Assembly (NCBI GenBank): GCA_963710275.1
Contig: CAVPZS010000005.1
Coordinates: forward strand, 62,001 to 126,000
Length of the DNA stretch: 64,000 nucleotides
DNA from: Rhodoblastus sp963710275
Lineage (GTDB): Bacteria > Pseudomonadota > Alphaproteobacteria > Rhizobiales > Beijerinckiaceae
Reading direction: 5' to 3'
Part shown: piece after piece, positions 34,677-43,155 of the stretch
Layout of the letters: every line of letters starts with the position of its first letter
Numbering within the stretch: the stretch's first letter is position 1
Notes under the pieces: model-generated
Database searches by the model: none
Seen by the model: the letters and a program-made list of their open reading frames with translations, nothing else
What the model was told of the DNA's origin: nothing
Program-made: the position numbers and the translations under genes

Positions 34677-35399
34677 ATGCGAAAACTGATCGTCCTCAGC
34701 GGCAGCGGCATTTCAGCCGATTCCGGGCTGGACACGTTTCGCGCCTCCGGCGAGCGCAGCCTGTGGGCGCAATATGATCCCGACGTCGTCTGCAATTTCG
34801 ATTGCTGGGAACAGAATTTCGATCTGGTGCACGAGTTCTATTCGCTGCGCCGCAAGGAGCTTGCGACCGTCGAACCCAATGCGGCGCACAGGGTGGTCGT
34901 CTCGTGGCAGGCGCGTTTCGGCGCCGAGCTGATCACCCAGAATGTCGACGACCTGTTCGAGCGCGCCGGCGCCCGCGACGTCGCGCATGTGCACGGCTTC
35001 CTCACTTCGATGCGCTGCCTGTTCTGCGACATCAGGTGGGATTTCGGCTATCGCGCCTTCGACCCCGCGCAGGACCATTGTCCGCAATGCGGCGGGCTGC
35101 GCACGGTCAAACCCGACGTCGTGTTCTTCAACGAAAGGGCGCCGCTCTATCCCGCGCTCTGGCGCCGGCTCGACGAACTCGACGAGGACGATGTGCTGGC
35201 GGTGGTCGGAACCTCCGGAAAGGTGCTGCCATTAGGCGAGATCGCGCGCCGCAGCCGGGCGACCACCGTATTGTCCAATCTCGAGTCCGACGCCTCGATC
35301 GCCGACCGGAATTTCACCCATGTCCTGCACGGACGCGCGGCGGAAATCGCGCCGCAACTCGACGCGCTCGTGGCGGGCCTGATGGAGCGGCGGCTTTGA
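34677..35399 (+). CDS. cobB: Sir2-family NAD-dependent protein deacylase
   Basis: 240 residues. NAD-binding VLSGSGISADSGLDTFR, the TQNVDDLFERAG segment, the catalytic His in VAHVHGF, and a zinc-binding pair of Cys motifs (CLFC and CPQC) are all present, followed by KPDVVFFNE. It removes acyl groups from protein lysines. GGAGG precedes the ATG. The secreted unknown gene is 8 bp upstream and a 2OG oxygenase 55 bp downstream. Confidence 0.93.
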   Translation: MRKLIVLSGSGISADSGLDTFRASGERSLWAQYDPDVVCNFDCWEQNFDLVHEFYSLRRKELATVEPNAAHRVVVSWQARFGAELITQNVDDLFERAGARDVAHVHGFLTSMRCLFCDIRWDFGYRAFDPAQDHCPQCGGLRTVKPDVVFFNERAPLYPALWRRLDELDEDDVLAVVGTSGKVLPLGEIARRSRATTVLSNLESDASIADRNFTHVLHGRAAEIAPQLDALVAGLMERRL

Positions 35400-35454
35400 C
35401 GCGCCATGTCCCCGCGATTATAACCCGCCAAACCTGAGACGGGAGCCCGCGTCG

Positions 35455-36102
35455 ATGACCTCAAGCTATCTTGACCTGGAAGCCCTCAGGGCCACGCCGC
35501 TGACATCGGAGCCTTTCCAGTATCTGGCCGTGCCCGGCTTCCTCAACGCGCAGGCCTGCGCCGAAATCAATCGCGATTATCCCGGGATCGCCGAGAGCGG
35601 CAGCTATCCGGTGGCGCAACTCTCCTTCGGGCCGGCCTTCCAGTCCCTGCTCGACCAGCTGGGCAGCGACGAATTTCGCCAGGCCTTCGAGGAAAAATTC
35701 GCCATCGACCTGACGGGGCGCCCGCACACCATCACCGTGCGCGGCCGCTGCGCGCCCAGGGACGGGCGCATCCACACCGACACCAAGAGCAAGATCATCA
35801 CCATCCTGATCTACATGAATCCGGAATGGGAACATTCGGGCGGCCGCCTGCGGCTGCTGAAGTCCAATGCGAGCCTCGACGATCCGATCATGGAGGTTCC
35901 GCCGGCAGCGGGGACCCTGCTGGCCTTCAGGCGTTCGGACAACAGCTGGCACGGCCACATGCCTTACGAGGGCGAGCGCCGGGTGATCCAGTTCAACTGG
36001 GTCACCTCGGAAGGCAATCGCCGCATCGCCATGTTGCGCCACCACCTGTCGGCGGCGGTGAAGCGGCTGATGGGCAAGGCCCCGGAACAGCCTTACGCGT
36101 AA
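35455..36102 (+). CDS. 2-oxoglutarate/Fe(II) oxygenase
   Basis: 215 residues. The iron triad is HTD in GRIHTDTKSKIITILIYMN and a distal His in SDNSWHGHMPY, with the 2OG-binding Arg in GERRVIQFNW. It resembles prolyl-hydroxylase-type oxygenases of the 2OG-FeII_Oxy_3 group. Cotranscription with the sirtuin is likely from spacing. Substrate unknown. Confidence 0.85.
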   Translation: MTSSYLDLEALRATPLTSEPFQYLAVPGFLNAQACAEINRDYPGIAESGSYPVAQLSFGPAFQSLLDQLGSDEFRQAFEEKFAIDLTGRPHTITVRGRCAPRDGRIHTDTKSKIITILIYMNPEWEHSGGRLRLLKSNASLDDPIMEVPPAAGTLLAFRRSDNSWHGHMPYEGERRVIQFNWVTSEGNRRIAMLRHHLSAAVKRLMGKAPEQPYA

Positions 36103-36130
36103 GGGTGAGGCGGCGCGGTCGGCGACCGCG

Positions 36131-36733
36131 CTACGTCCTGCGAAAAATCACGCTCAGGTTATTGGCCGGCATTTCGACGACGTCCGGCCCCGAAAATCCA
36201 TTTCTTGCGGCGGTCGCCGCCACAGTGGCGAGGTCGCGCAGGCCCCATTCCGGGTCTTGCGCGCGAAGGCTGGCGTCGAAGCCGAGATTGCTCGCCGCGG
36301 TCTCGACGCCTTCGCGCAGATAGGGGCCATAGAGATAGAGCGGCGCGCCCGCCGGCAGGATTCCGGCGGCCCCGGCGAAAAGCCCCTCGGTCGCCGTCCA
36401 GGGCGAAATATGGATCATGTTGATGCAGATGAGCGCGTCGGCTTGCGACACAGGCCAGGGCGACCGCGCCGCGTCGAGCAGGATCGCCGGCCGGATATTC
36501 CCGAGGCCGGTCGCGGCGGACCAGGCGTCGATGCTGGCGCGGGCCTCCGGCTTGGGGTCGGAAGGCTGGAAGGTCAGGCCCGGGAGCGCCTCGGCGAAAT
36601 GCGCGACATGTTCGCCCGTGCCGCTGGCGATTTCGAGAACCAGTCCGCGCGCCGGCAGGATCTTGCGCAACACCTCGGCAATGGGTCCGCGATTGCGGGC
36701 TGCGGCCGGGGCGGACAGGCGGGCGTCGGTCAT
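36131..36733 (-). CDS. DUF938 SAM-dependent methyltransferase-like protein
   Basis: 200 residues. N-terminal RNRGPIAEVLRKILPARG and the glycine-rich VLEIASGTGEHVAHFA form the SAM-binding start; FQPSDPKPEARASI and ICINMIHISPW are DUF938 hallmarks, and it ends NNLSVIFRRT. It begins one base after the stop of the upstream glycosyltransferase gene, so the two are one unit. Methyl acceptor unknown. Confidence 0.9.
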   Translation of the reverse strand: MTDARLSAPAAARNRGPIAEVLRKILPARGLVLEIASGTGEHVAHFAEALPGLTFQPSDPKPEARASIDAWSAATGLGNIRPAILLDAARSPWPVSQADALICINMIHISPWTATEGLFAGAAGILPAGAPLYLYGPYLREGVETAASNLGFDASLRAQDPEWGLRDLATVAATAARNGFSGPDVVEMPANNLSVIFRRT

Positions 36734-36734
36734 G

Positions 36735-37814
36735 CTAGTCCCTCGCCCAGAGCTGGCGATAGACCCCGACGATCTCCTCGACCTCGCGGTCACGATTGAA
36801 GCGCTCGGCGATCTCCGCCCGCGCCTTCTCGCCGATGGCGGCGATGCTTTCCGGCGCCTTCATCAGCGGCTCGATCGCGGTCACCAGCGCCTCGACGTCG
36901 CCGGTCGGCGCGAGCAGGCCGGTTTCGCCATCCGCGATCACGAATTCGGCCGCCCCGGCCCTTGTCGCGACCACGGCGTTGCCGGCGGCCATGGCCTCCA
37001 GCATGGTCAGGCCAAAACCCTCGACCCGCGACGCGAAGACATAGATCGAAATGCGCTGGTACCACGCCGGCACTTCCTCGATCGGCAATTCGCCGAGGAA
37101 GACGATGCGCTCCGAAAGGCCGGCGGCGGCGATCCGGGTCTTCAGACCTTCGAGGAAAGGGCGGTTGTCGGGCGTGGTCAGCCCAACCACGACGGCGGTG
37201 AAATCGGGGTAGCGCGGCAGGAGCCGGAGCATGGACTCGACGAAGAGGTCGATCCCCTTCTGCTTTCTCACCCGGCCGAACACGCCGACGCCGTATTTCC
37301 CCGGCAGGCCGGTCGCGGCGAAGGCCTGCAGCCGGTCGGAGGGCGGCCGATAGGTCTCGAGATCGATACCATGATGGATGACCGTGGACTCGCGCTCGAG
37401 AAAAGACGCCGCCACTTCGCTGGTAGCGATGATCGCGTCCATTTTCGTGATCAGGAAACGGGTGTAGCGGGAATGGCGGCGCTGCGCGGCGGAGTTGAAG
37501 ATCAGCGCGAAGGGAAAGCCCAGTCCGCGCAAGACCAGGCCGACCAGCATCTCGATATTGCGCCGCGCGTGCCAGATGCGCAGACGATGGCCTTTCGGCC
37601 GCAGGAAGCGCAGGCGCAACAGGTCCGCCAGGCCGATGCGGGCGACGCCCTCCGGCTGGTCCGGGCCGAACCACGCGGCCCGGCAATGTTGCGCAATCAA
37701 GGGGGCGATGGTGCGATTGACCGCCGTGCCGCCGGAATAACGCCAGCTCAGATTGGGAATGACGACTTCGATATCGTCCAGAGTCCCGTCTTTTTCCGCA
37801 ATATCCCAATTCAT
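36735..37814 (-). CDS. Glycosyltransferase family 4, probable LPS core mannosyltransferase (LpcC-like)
   Basis: 359 residues; GGAGG lies just upstream of the ATG. DIEVVIPNLSWRYSGGTAVNR near the N-terminus is quoted here as the region that resembles rhizobial LpcC. GT4 donor-site motifs are VFGRVRKQKG and the EX7E motif in VEGFGLTMLEAMAAGNAVV. It probably adds a sugar to lipopolysaccharide core at the inner membrane's cytoplasmic face. Precedes the DUF938 gene. Confidence 0.87.
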   Translation of the reverse strand: MNWDIAEKDGTLDDIEVVIPNLSWRYSGGTAVNRTIAPLIAQHCRAAWFGPDQPEGVARIGLADLLRLRFLRPKGHRLRIWHARRNIEMLVGLVLRGLGFPFALIFNSAAQRRHSRYTRFLITKMDAIIATSEVAASFLERESTVIHHGIDLETYRPPSDRLQAFAATGLPGKYGVGVFGRVRKQKGIDLFVESMLRLLPRYPDFTAVVVGLTTPDNRPFLEGLKTRIAAAGLSERIVFLGELPIEEVPAWYQRISIYVFASRVEGFGLTMLEAMAAGNAVVATRAGAAEFVIADGETGLLAPTGDVEALVTAIEPLMKAPESIAAIGEKARAEIAERFNRDREVEEIVGVYRQLWARD

Positions 37815-37906
37815 TTGCCTCCGCCCAGCTCCGGCGCCGTCGATGTCGAGGCTATCCACCGTCAAAGCGGCCGCAAGTCAAGCGTCCAAGTCGAGCGTAG
37901 GGGCGG

Positions 37907-39151
37907 TCACCGCAAGTCGGTGACGGGGGAATTGCGCTGGCGACCGAGGTCGAGCGGCGCCGAACCGGAGGAAGGCCCAAGCGTCAGCGTCGCGCTCGCG
38001 CTCTGTTTCATCCGGGCCTGCGTTTCGGCCCGCGCGCGCAGCTCTTCGGCTTGCTCCTTCGCCTCGGCTTCGGCGGCCGCCTGCTCGGCGGCGCGGCGCA
38101 TTTCCTCGGCGCCCATGATCCGCTGGTAGCGGCGGCGCGAAGGGTCCGCGTCGGGGAACTCAAAGGCCCGGCCGGCGATTTTGACGCGCGAACATTCCTG
38201 CGCGGCGGCGCCGCCGGGAGGCAGATCGCGGCACATCCTGTCCCCGGAAATGCTCCAGCTTCCCCTCCACAGCCGCGCGATGGCCTTTGTCCCCTTTTCT
38301 CGCGTCACCTCGAGCAACTGACCCGCCGGACCAAAATAAGTCGCGGCAGAGTCCTCGCCGCCGCGCGCCTGCGTGAGCAGCGCGCCCGGCAACACCTCCT
38401 CCTCCTTCGGTCCCAGCCGATTCGGATGGGGATCCATCAAGGGAACGTAACCGGGGAATTTCGTGACATTGCCGCGCACCAGCACGGCGGTTCCGTCGAT
38501 GCCTTCAACGGAGCCGATGCGCGCGCCGACCGGCATGGCTTCGATGCGTTTGTGCAGCTCGGCGTCGGGACCGTCCTGCAACGGCTTTTCCAGGCGAACC
38601 ACAAAGCTGAAACATTCCTTGCGTTCGGCGTCCAGCTGCTGGCACAGGCGATCGTCCTCGCGCGTCCAGATGCGCACTGTCGTCCGGTCGCCCTCGATTT
38701 CGGCGGAAAGGCCGCGAGGGGCGAAGATATAGGACTCGGCGCCGCCGCCGGGCGTCCTCACCTGGATCGTATTGTCGAGAAGCGTCGCGATGGCGGCGTA
38801 TTTGCGCTGGACTTCCGGCGTATGGCGCTTGAGCTCCGCCTGCCGCTTCGCCTCGGCTGCGGCTTGCTCTTCAGCTTCCTTTCGCGCGGCTTCCTCAGCC
38901 TCGGCCCTGGCCTTTTCGTCCGCGGCCTGCTTTTCCGGATCGTTGGGCGATCCGCCCATCGGAACGGCGACCGGGTCGCCCTCCTCGTCGTCCTCCCGGT
39001 CGCCTTCGGCGACGAGTTGATGCTTTTTCGTCTTGGCATGGCGCGGCGGCGGCAAGAAATGCCCGGGCGCCTGGTATTGCGCGAAAAGGCCGCCGATGAA
39101 GCCAGCGGCGACGAGCAGGCCCATGGCGCGCAGTTTGAATGGATCGGACAT
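37907..39151 (-). CDS. Membrane-anchored coiled-coil protein, unknown function
   Basis: 414 residues. One N-terminal hydrophobic segment (MGLLVAAGFIGGLFA) is followed by an acidic linker and a Lys/Glu/Ala coiled coil (about residues 70-110), a globular middle with paired Cys (LCQQL, KECFSF, MCRDL, QECSRV), and a second Ala/Glu coiled coil near residues 350-385. Likely anchored in the inner membrane and facing the periplasm. No family recognised. Its short upstream region holds two perfect 8-bp palindromes. Confidence 0.65.
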   Translation of the reverse strand: MSDPFKLRAMGLLVAAGFIGGLFAQYQAPGHFLPPPRHAKTKKHQLVAEGDREDDEEGDPVAVPMGGSPNDPEKQAADEKARAEAEEAARKEAEEQAAAEAKRQAELKRHTPEVQRKYAAIATLLDNTIQVRTPGGGAESYIFAPRGLSAEIEGDRTTVRIWTREDDRLCQQLDAERKECFSFVVRLEKPLQDGPDAELHKRIEAMPVGARIGSVEGIDGTAVLVRGNVTKFPGYVPLMDPHPNRLGPKEEEVLPGALLTQARGGEDSAATYFGPAGQLLEVTREKGTKAIARLWRGSWSISGDRMCRDLPPGGAAAQECSRVKIAGRAFEFPDADPSRRRYQRIMGAEEMRRAAEQAAAEAEAKEQAEELRARAETQARMKQSASATLTLGPSSGSAPLDLGRQRNSPVTDLR

Positions 39152-39165
39152 GAGGGAACCGTAGA

Positions 39166-39194
39166 TTACGTAACGGAATAATATTTACGTACGT
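39166..39194. repeat. Paired ACGT palindromes upstream of the coiled-coil gene
   Basis: TTACGTAA and ACGTACGT, each a perfect palindrome, lie 13 bases apart and 15-43 bases upstream of the start codon at 39151. Position fits a repressor site; the regulator is unknown. Confidence 0.4.
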
Positions 39195-39307
39195 CAATCT
39201 ATGCGGAAAAAGTGAAGGATGGGTTAGACGCTCCTGCCGCTGGGGCAGGCGTTAAATCTCCTTAAAACAATTCCGGGTTTCATGTCCTGGACACAGGGAG
39301 GAAAGCC

Positions 39308-39514
39308 TTGCCCACGCATACCGTCGAATCGAACCATGTCAGTTTCTGGGTGGGCGCGGTCATCGTCTTCGTCCTGATGGTGCTGGCCGGCGCGGTGATC
39401 CACGGCGGCCTGAGAGACCGCGGCTTCGGCACGCTCGGCAATGGCTTCTTCCTGTTCATCGGCCTGGTGATCGGCGTTTTCGTCATGCGCGGCATTCAGG
39501 GCCTGATGGCCTGA
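39308..39514 (+). CDS. Small two-helix membrane protein
   Basis: 68 residues. The start is a TTG preceded by GGGAGG six bases upstream; that strong site decides the start. Two hydrophobic helices, HVSFWVGAVIVFVLMVLAGAV and FFLFIGLVIGVFVM, are joined by HGGLRDRGFGTLGNG. Monocistronic; unknown function. Confidence 0.7.
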   Translation: MPTHTVESNHVSFWVGAVIVFVLMVLAGAVIHGGLRDRGFGTLGNGFFLFIGLVIGVFVMRGIQGLMA

Positions 39515-39589
39515 GGGTTTCCTTTCCTTTTCGCCCATCCCCATTTAGAAGCTGAAAGAAAGCCAACCCTTTCCGCTCGCGGGGAATCC

Positions 39590-40558
39590 ATGTCCGACGC
39601 CCTCCACGCCAAAGTCATCGTCATCGGCTCCGGCCCGGCCGGCTATACCGCCGCGATCTATGCGGCCCGGGCCATGCTCAGTCCCATGCTGATCGCCGGC
39701 TTCGAGGCGGGCGGTCAATTGATGATCACCACCGACGTCGAGAATTATCCGGGCTTCGCCGAGCCGATCCAGGGCCCCTGGCTGATGGAGCAGATGCGCC
39801 TGCAGGCCGAGCATGTCGGCGCGAAACTGGTCAGCGACCACATCGTCAGCGTCGAACTCGGCCAGCGCCCGTTCAAGCTCAAGGGCGATTCCGGCCAGGA
39901 CTACACCGCCGACGCGCTGATCATCGCCACGGGCGCCAAGGCGCAATGGCTCGGCGACAAGAGCGAGGAGAAGTTCAAGGGCTTTGGCGTCTCCGCCTGC
40001 GCCACCTGCGACGGCTTCTTCTTCCGCAACAAGAAGGTCGTGGTGGTCGGCGGCGGCAATTCGGCGGTGGAGGAGGCGCTCTACCTCTCCCATATCGCCT
40101 CCCATGTCACCCTCGTCCATCGCCGCGATTCGCTGCGCGCCGAGCGCATCCTCCAGGAAAGGCTGATCGCCAGAGCCAATGTCGAGTTCCGTTGGGACAG
40201 CGCCATCGACGAAATTCTCGGCTCGGAAAATCCGCTTTCGGTCGAAGCCGTGCGGCTGAAGAACGTCAAGACCGGCGCGACCGAGCAGATCGCCGCGGAC
40301 GGCGTCTTCATCGCCATCGGCCACAAGCCGGCGACGGAGCTCTTCGCCGCGCAGATCGCGCTGAAGGCCAATGGCTATATCAAGACCGCGCCGGACTCGA
40401 CCGCCACCAATATCGAGGGGGTGTTCGCCGCGGGCGACGTCGCCGACGACAAGTACCGCCAGGCGGTCACCGCCGCCGGCCTCGGCTGCATGGCGGCGCT
40501 GGAGGCCGAACGCTGGCTGGCGACGCAGGAAGCCAAGGCCCCCGCCGAAATCGCGTGA
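39590..40558 (+). CDS. trxB: Thioredoxin-disulfide reductase
   Basis: 322 residues, standard length. FAD site VIGSGPAGYTAAIYAAR, redox-active CATCDG, NADPH site VVVGGGNSAVEEALYL and the C-terminal GVFAAGDVADDKYRQ are all present. It regenerates reduced thioredoxin with NADPH in the cytoplasm. Confidence 0.98.
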   Translation: MSDALHAKVIVIGSGPAGYTAAIYAARAMLSPMLIAGFEAGGQLMITTDVENYPGFAEPIQGPWLMEQMRLQAEHVGAKLVSDHIVSVELGQRPFKLKGDSGQDYTADALIIATGAKAQWLGDKSEEKFKGFGVSACATCDGFFFRNKKVVVVGGGNSAVEEALYLSHIASHVTLVHRRDSLRAERILQERLIARANVEFRWDSAIDEILGSENPLSVEAVRLKNVKTGATEQIAADGVFIAIGHKPATELFAAQIALKANGYIKTAPDSTATNIEGVFAAGDVADDKYRQAVTAAGLGCMAALEAERWLATQEAKAPAEIA

Positions 40559-40720
40559 GCATGGTCGCGCGAATTTCTCGGGCTTGAGCGGCGATCGTTC
40601 GACTTTTTGCGGTTTCCTTAACGCTTCTCCCTTAAGGTCAATCCGTTAACCGCGTTTCGCGGGCGCCGCGAGCGTCCGCCCCGCGCGGGATTCAATTTCA
40701 TTGGAAGCCAGGGGGCAGGC

Positions 40721-41089
40721 ATGAAACAGGGGCTGATCGTCGACAATTCGGCGGTGATCCGCAAAGTCGCGAGCCGCATTCTCGAATTGATGCAATTCGG
40801 GACCACCGAGGCTGATGACGGCGCCAAGGCGCTGGAGCTGTGCGGCCAGACCATGCCCGACGTCATCCTGCTCGACTGGAGCCTGCCGAAGACCGACACG
40901 ATCGATTTCCTGCGCACCGTGCGGCGGCTGCCCGGCGGGGCCGGAACGAAGATCATCTATTGCGCGACGGAAAACGATCCGGTGGCGATCGGCCGGGCGC
41001 TGCGCGCCGGCGCCGACGAGGTCCTGCTGAAGCCTTTCGAACATCGGACCTTGCAGGAAAAATTCGAGGACGTCGGCCTGCTCGCCTGA
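40721..41089 (+). CDS. Single-domain CheY-like response regulator
   Basis: 122 residues: acidic pocket VDNS (one acidic residue short of the usual DD), phosphoacceptor Asp in VILLDWSLPK, Thr/Ser switch in CATEND and Lys in LLKPF. It closely resembles a conserved alphaproteobacterial stand-alone receiver (MIVDDSAVIRKVARRI type) with PGG insertion RRLPGGAGTK. In this organism the first pocket position reads D-N rather than D-D, which can weaken Mg binding. It lies beside ctrA, divergently oriented in tail-to-tail fashion, with TTAA motifs upstream. Confidence 0.88.
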   Translation: MKQGLIVDNSAVIRKVASRILELMQFGTTEADDGAKALELCGQTMPDVILLDWSLPKTDTIDFLRTVRRLPGGAGTKIIYCATENDPVAIGRALRAGADEVLLKPFEHRTLQEKFEDVGLLA

Positions 41090-41159
41090 ACCCGTTCCGG
41101 CGCGCCGGGGCGGCGCGCTACTTTCCTGGAAGTCTTCGCGCTAACAGTCTTCACGCATG

Positions 41160-41192
41160 AAAAAACCCCGCCGGCGTCCGGCGGGGTTTTTC
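41160..41192. terminator. Bidirectional terminator between the receiver gene and ctrA
   Basis: AAAAAACCCCGCCGG-CGT-CCGGCGGGGTTTTTC forms a long perfect stem with T-runs on both strands between convergent genes. Confidence 0.95.
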
Positions 41193-41242
41193 GTTCGGCC
41201 TGTTCCGGGGGGCGGGACAGCGATCCGGAGCGTGAATAGAGC

Positions 41243-41947
41243 TCAGGCGGCGGTGATGCGCTCGTCGGCGTCGGACGGCTCACGCAGCACGTAGCCCCGG
41301 CCCCAGACCGTTTCGATGTAATTGCGGCCTTCGCTGGCGTTGGCGAGCTTTTTCCGCAGCTTGCAGATGAAGACGTCGATGATCTTGAGTTCGGGCTCGT
41401 CCATGCCGCCGTAAAGGTGGTTCAGGAACATTTCCTTGGTCAGCGTCGTGCCCTTGCGGAGCGAGAGCAGCTCCAGCATCTGGTATTCCTTGCCGGTCAG
41501 GTGCACGCGGGCGCCGCCGACTTCGACGGTCTTCTGGTCGAGGTTGACGACCAGGTCGCCGGTGGCGATGACCGACTGGGCGTGGCCCTTGGAGCGGCGG
41601 ACGATGGCGTGGATGCGCGCGACCAGTTCGTCCTTGTGGAACGGTTTCGTCAGATAGTCGTCGGCGCCGAAGCCGAGGCCCTTCACCTTGTCCTCGATGC
41701 CGGCGAGGCCCGAGAGGATCAGGATGGGCGTCTTGACCTTGGCCACGCGCAGGTGGCGCAGCACTTCGTAACCCGACATGTCCGGCAGGTTCAGGTCGAG
41801 CAGGATGATGTCATAGTCATAAAGCTTGCCGAGATCTATGCCTTCCTCTCCGAGGTCGGTGGTATAGACGTTGAACGTCTCGGACTTGAGCATGAGCTCG
41901 ATGCTTTGCGCGGTTGCGCTGTCGTCTTCAATCAATAATACGCGCAT
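41243..41947 (-). CDS. ctrA: Cell-cycle response regulator CtrA
   Basis: 234 residues, OmpR-type. Receiver domain: MRVLLIEDDSATAQSIE, phosphoacceptor Asp in IILLDLNLPDMSGYE, and LTKPFHKDEL. DNA-binding winged helix: VHLTGKEYQMLELLSLRKG and WGRGYVL. The sequence is nearly identical to CtrA across Alphaproteobacteria. It controls cell-cycle and flagellar genes. SciP, its inhibitor, is encoded 2.3 kb away, and a FliJ-like gene is divergent. Confidence 0.98.
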   Translation of the reverse strand: MRVLLIEDDSATAQSIELMLKSETFNVYTTDLGEEGIDLGKLYDYDIILLDLNLPDMSGYEVLRHLRVAKVKTPILILSGLAGIEDKVKGLGFGADDYLTKPFHKDELVARIHAIVRRSKGHAQSVIATGDLVVNLDQKTVEVGGARVHLTGKEYQMLELLSLRKGTTLTKEMFLNHLYGGMDEPELKIIDVFICKLRKKLANASEGRNYIETVWGRGYVLREPSDADERITAA

Positions 41948-42282
41948 GTGAAGTCCTCACCCCGCCCCAAGGAATTGCGACGCCGGCCGAGGCATCCGCC
42001 GGGTAGCGGCTTGCCCTCGGCCAAAGACGAGCGCCCACGCAAATCAATTCCGAAAACGCTTAACGCCAAATGGTTAACAAAGAGTGATTCCATCTGGCAA
42101 GCGCCCCGGGCGTTAATTATTGCGTGGTCGCGTCGCCTCCTCGTCCGCATGAAAATGACCTGTGGAAAAACCCTGGCCTGCTCCCTTGCGTCAGGCAAAG
42201 TCCCGGTTTTCCCGTCCCGACCGCGGCGTCCGCCGTGACGGCGCTCTGGTAGGGACATGGAAAGGATTGTTAAGCACGCCGG

Positions 42283-42297
42283 TTAACGAAGGCTTAG
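42283..42297. promoter_or_regulatory. Candidate CtrA box between ctrA and fliJ
   Basis: TTAA-CGAAGGC-TTAG matches the TTAA-N7-TTAA consensus with one mismatch. It lies in the 520-base interval between the divergent ctrA and fliJ genes, which also holds TTAACGCCAAATGGTTAA (N10 spacing) at 42060. No gene is seen in this interval. Confidence 0.5.
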
Positions 42298-42469
42298 CAG
42301 CGCTGCGGCAATTGCAGCCTTCGGCAACTATTTTTCGCGCGAAGCCGCAATTTTCTTTCCGCCAGTAAGGAAACGGCAACCTCCATGCGGCAATCTCCTG
42401 ATGTCTCGCGGAAATCGTCAATGGTGGTTGAAACAACCTTTCAACTATGCGTCTTTGGAGTTTAAAGTG

Positions 42470-42868
42470 ATGAAGTCGCGGGATACGCTCGTCCGTCTAA
42501 AGCGCTTCCAGGTGGAGGAAAAACGCCGCCGCCTGGCGCAGATCGAAATGATGATCGCCGAGTTCAACCGCATGGCGGGCGAGCTCGACCGCGAAATTGC
42601 CGCCGAGGAACAGAAGTCCGGCGTCAAGGACACAGCCCATTACGCCTATTCCACCTATGCCCGCGCCGCCCGCACGCGCCGCGACAATCTGGTTCACTCG
42701 GCCGAGGAACTGAAGGGGCAGCTCGAGGAAGCCCGCTCCCTGTTCGACCAGGCCAATGACGAACTGGCCAAGGCTCAGGTGCTGGAGACGCGCGACAAGG
42801 CCCCCGTACTGGGCGACCTGACCCGCGACGTCATGGACATGGCGGCCCTGCGCGGCGCCCGCGCCTGA
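42470..42868 (+). CDS. fliJ: FliJ-like flagellar export chaperone
   Basis: 132 residues, almost entirely coiled coil: SRDTLVRLKRFQVEEKRRRL, then MIAEFNRMAGELDREIAAEE and RRDNLVHSAEELKGQLEEAR. This and the position next to ctrA match the short FliJ of Hyphomicrobiales, which aids the flagellar type III export ATPase. Start ATG chosen for family length; GGAG lies 10 bases upstream. No other flagellar genes are in the window. Confidence 0.78.
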   Translation: MKSRDTLVRLKRFQVEEKRRRLAQIEMMIAEFNRMAGELDREIAAEEQKSGVKDTAHYAYSTYARAARTRRDNLVHSAEELKGQLEEARSLFDQANDELAKAQVLETRDKAPVLGDLTRDVMDMAALRGARA

Positions 42869-42890
42869 CCTTTCAAGCCCGTTTCCAAGC

Positions 42891-42918
42891 CTCCCGGGAT
42901 CCGAGCGGACCCCGGGAG
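42891..42918 (+). terminator. Hairpin after fliJ
   Basis: CTCCCGGG and CCCGGGAG form an 8-bp stem with an inner TCCG/CGGA pairing, 23 bases past the fliJ stop. There is no clear T-run, so termination is only probable. Confidence 0.45.
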
Positions 42919-43155
42919 TTCAAGCGTTTCCGGCAGGGGAGGTCGAAACCAGGCGCCGCCTTTCCGTCGCCTTTTGGCGCCGTGGCCACAGGCTGGCCAC
43001 AATCCGGACTTGCGCTCGTCAACGCCCTGTAGCAAATGAGGCTGAAGCTGACGCGTCAATGCGTCCGGCCCAAGGCGATGTCCAGGCGGGTTCGCCGGAA
43101 AGAAGCGTCCTAATGAACTGGAGCCCTTCCCGGCTCCGTAGGCTTGCAGGGCCGG

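Noticed and set aside
40561..40720. Possible riboswitch or small RNA between trxB and the receiver gene
   Set aside because: Only TTAA-type motifs are evident; no conserved riboswitch core or terminator-like structure was seen.
42060..42078. Classical CtrA box at TTAACGCCAAATGGTTAA
   Set aside because: The TTAA halves are 10 bases apart rather than 7, so it was not called a canonical site; reported only as a variant motif.
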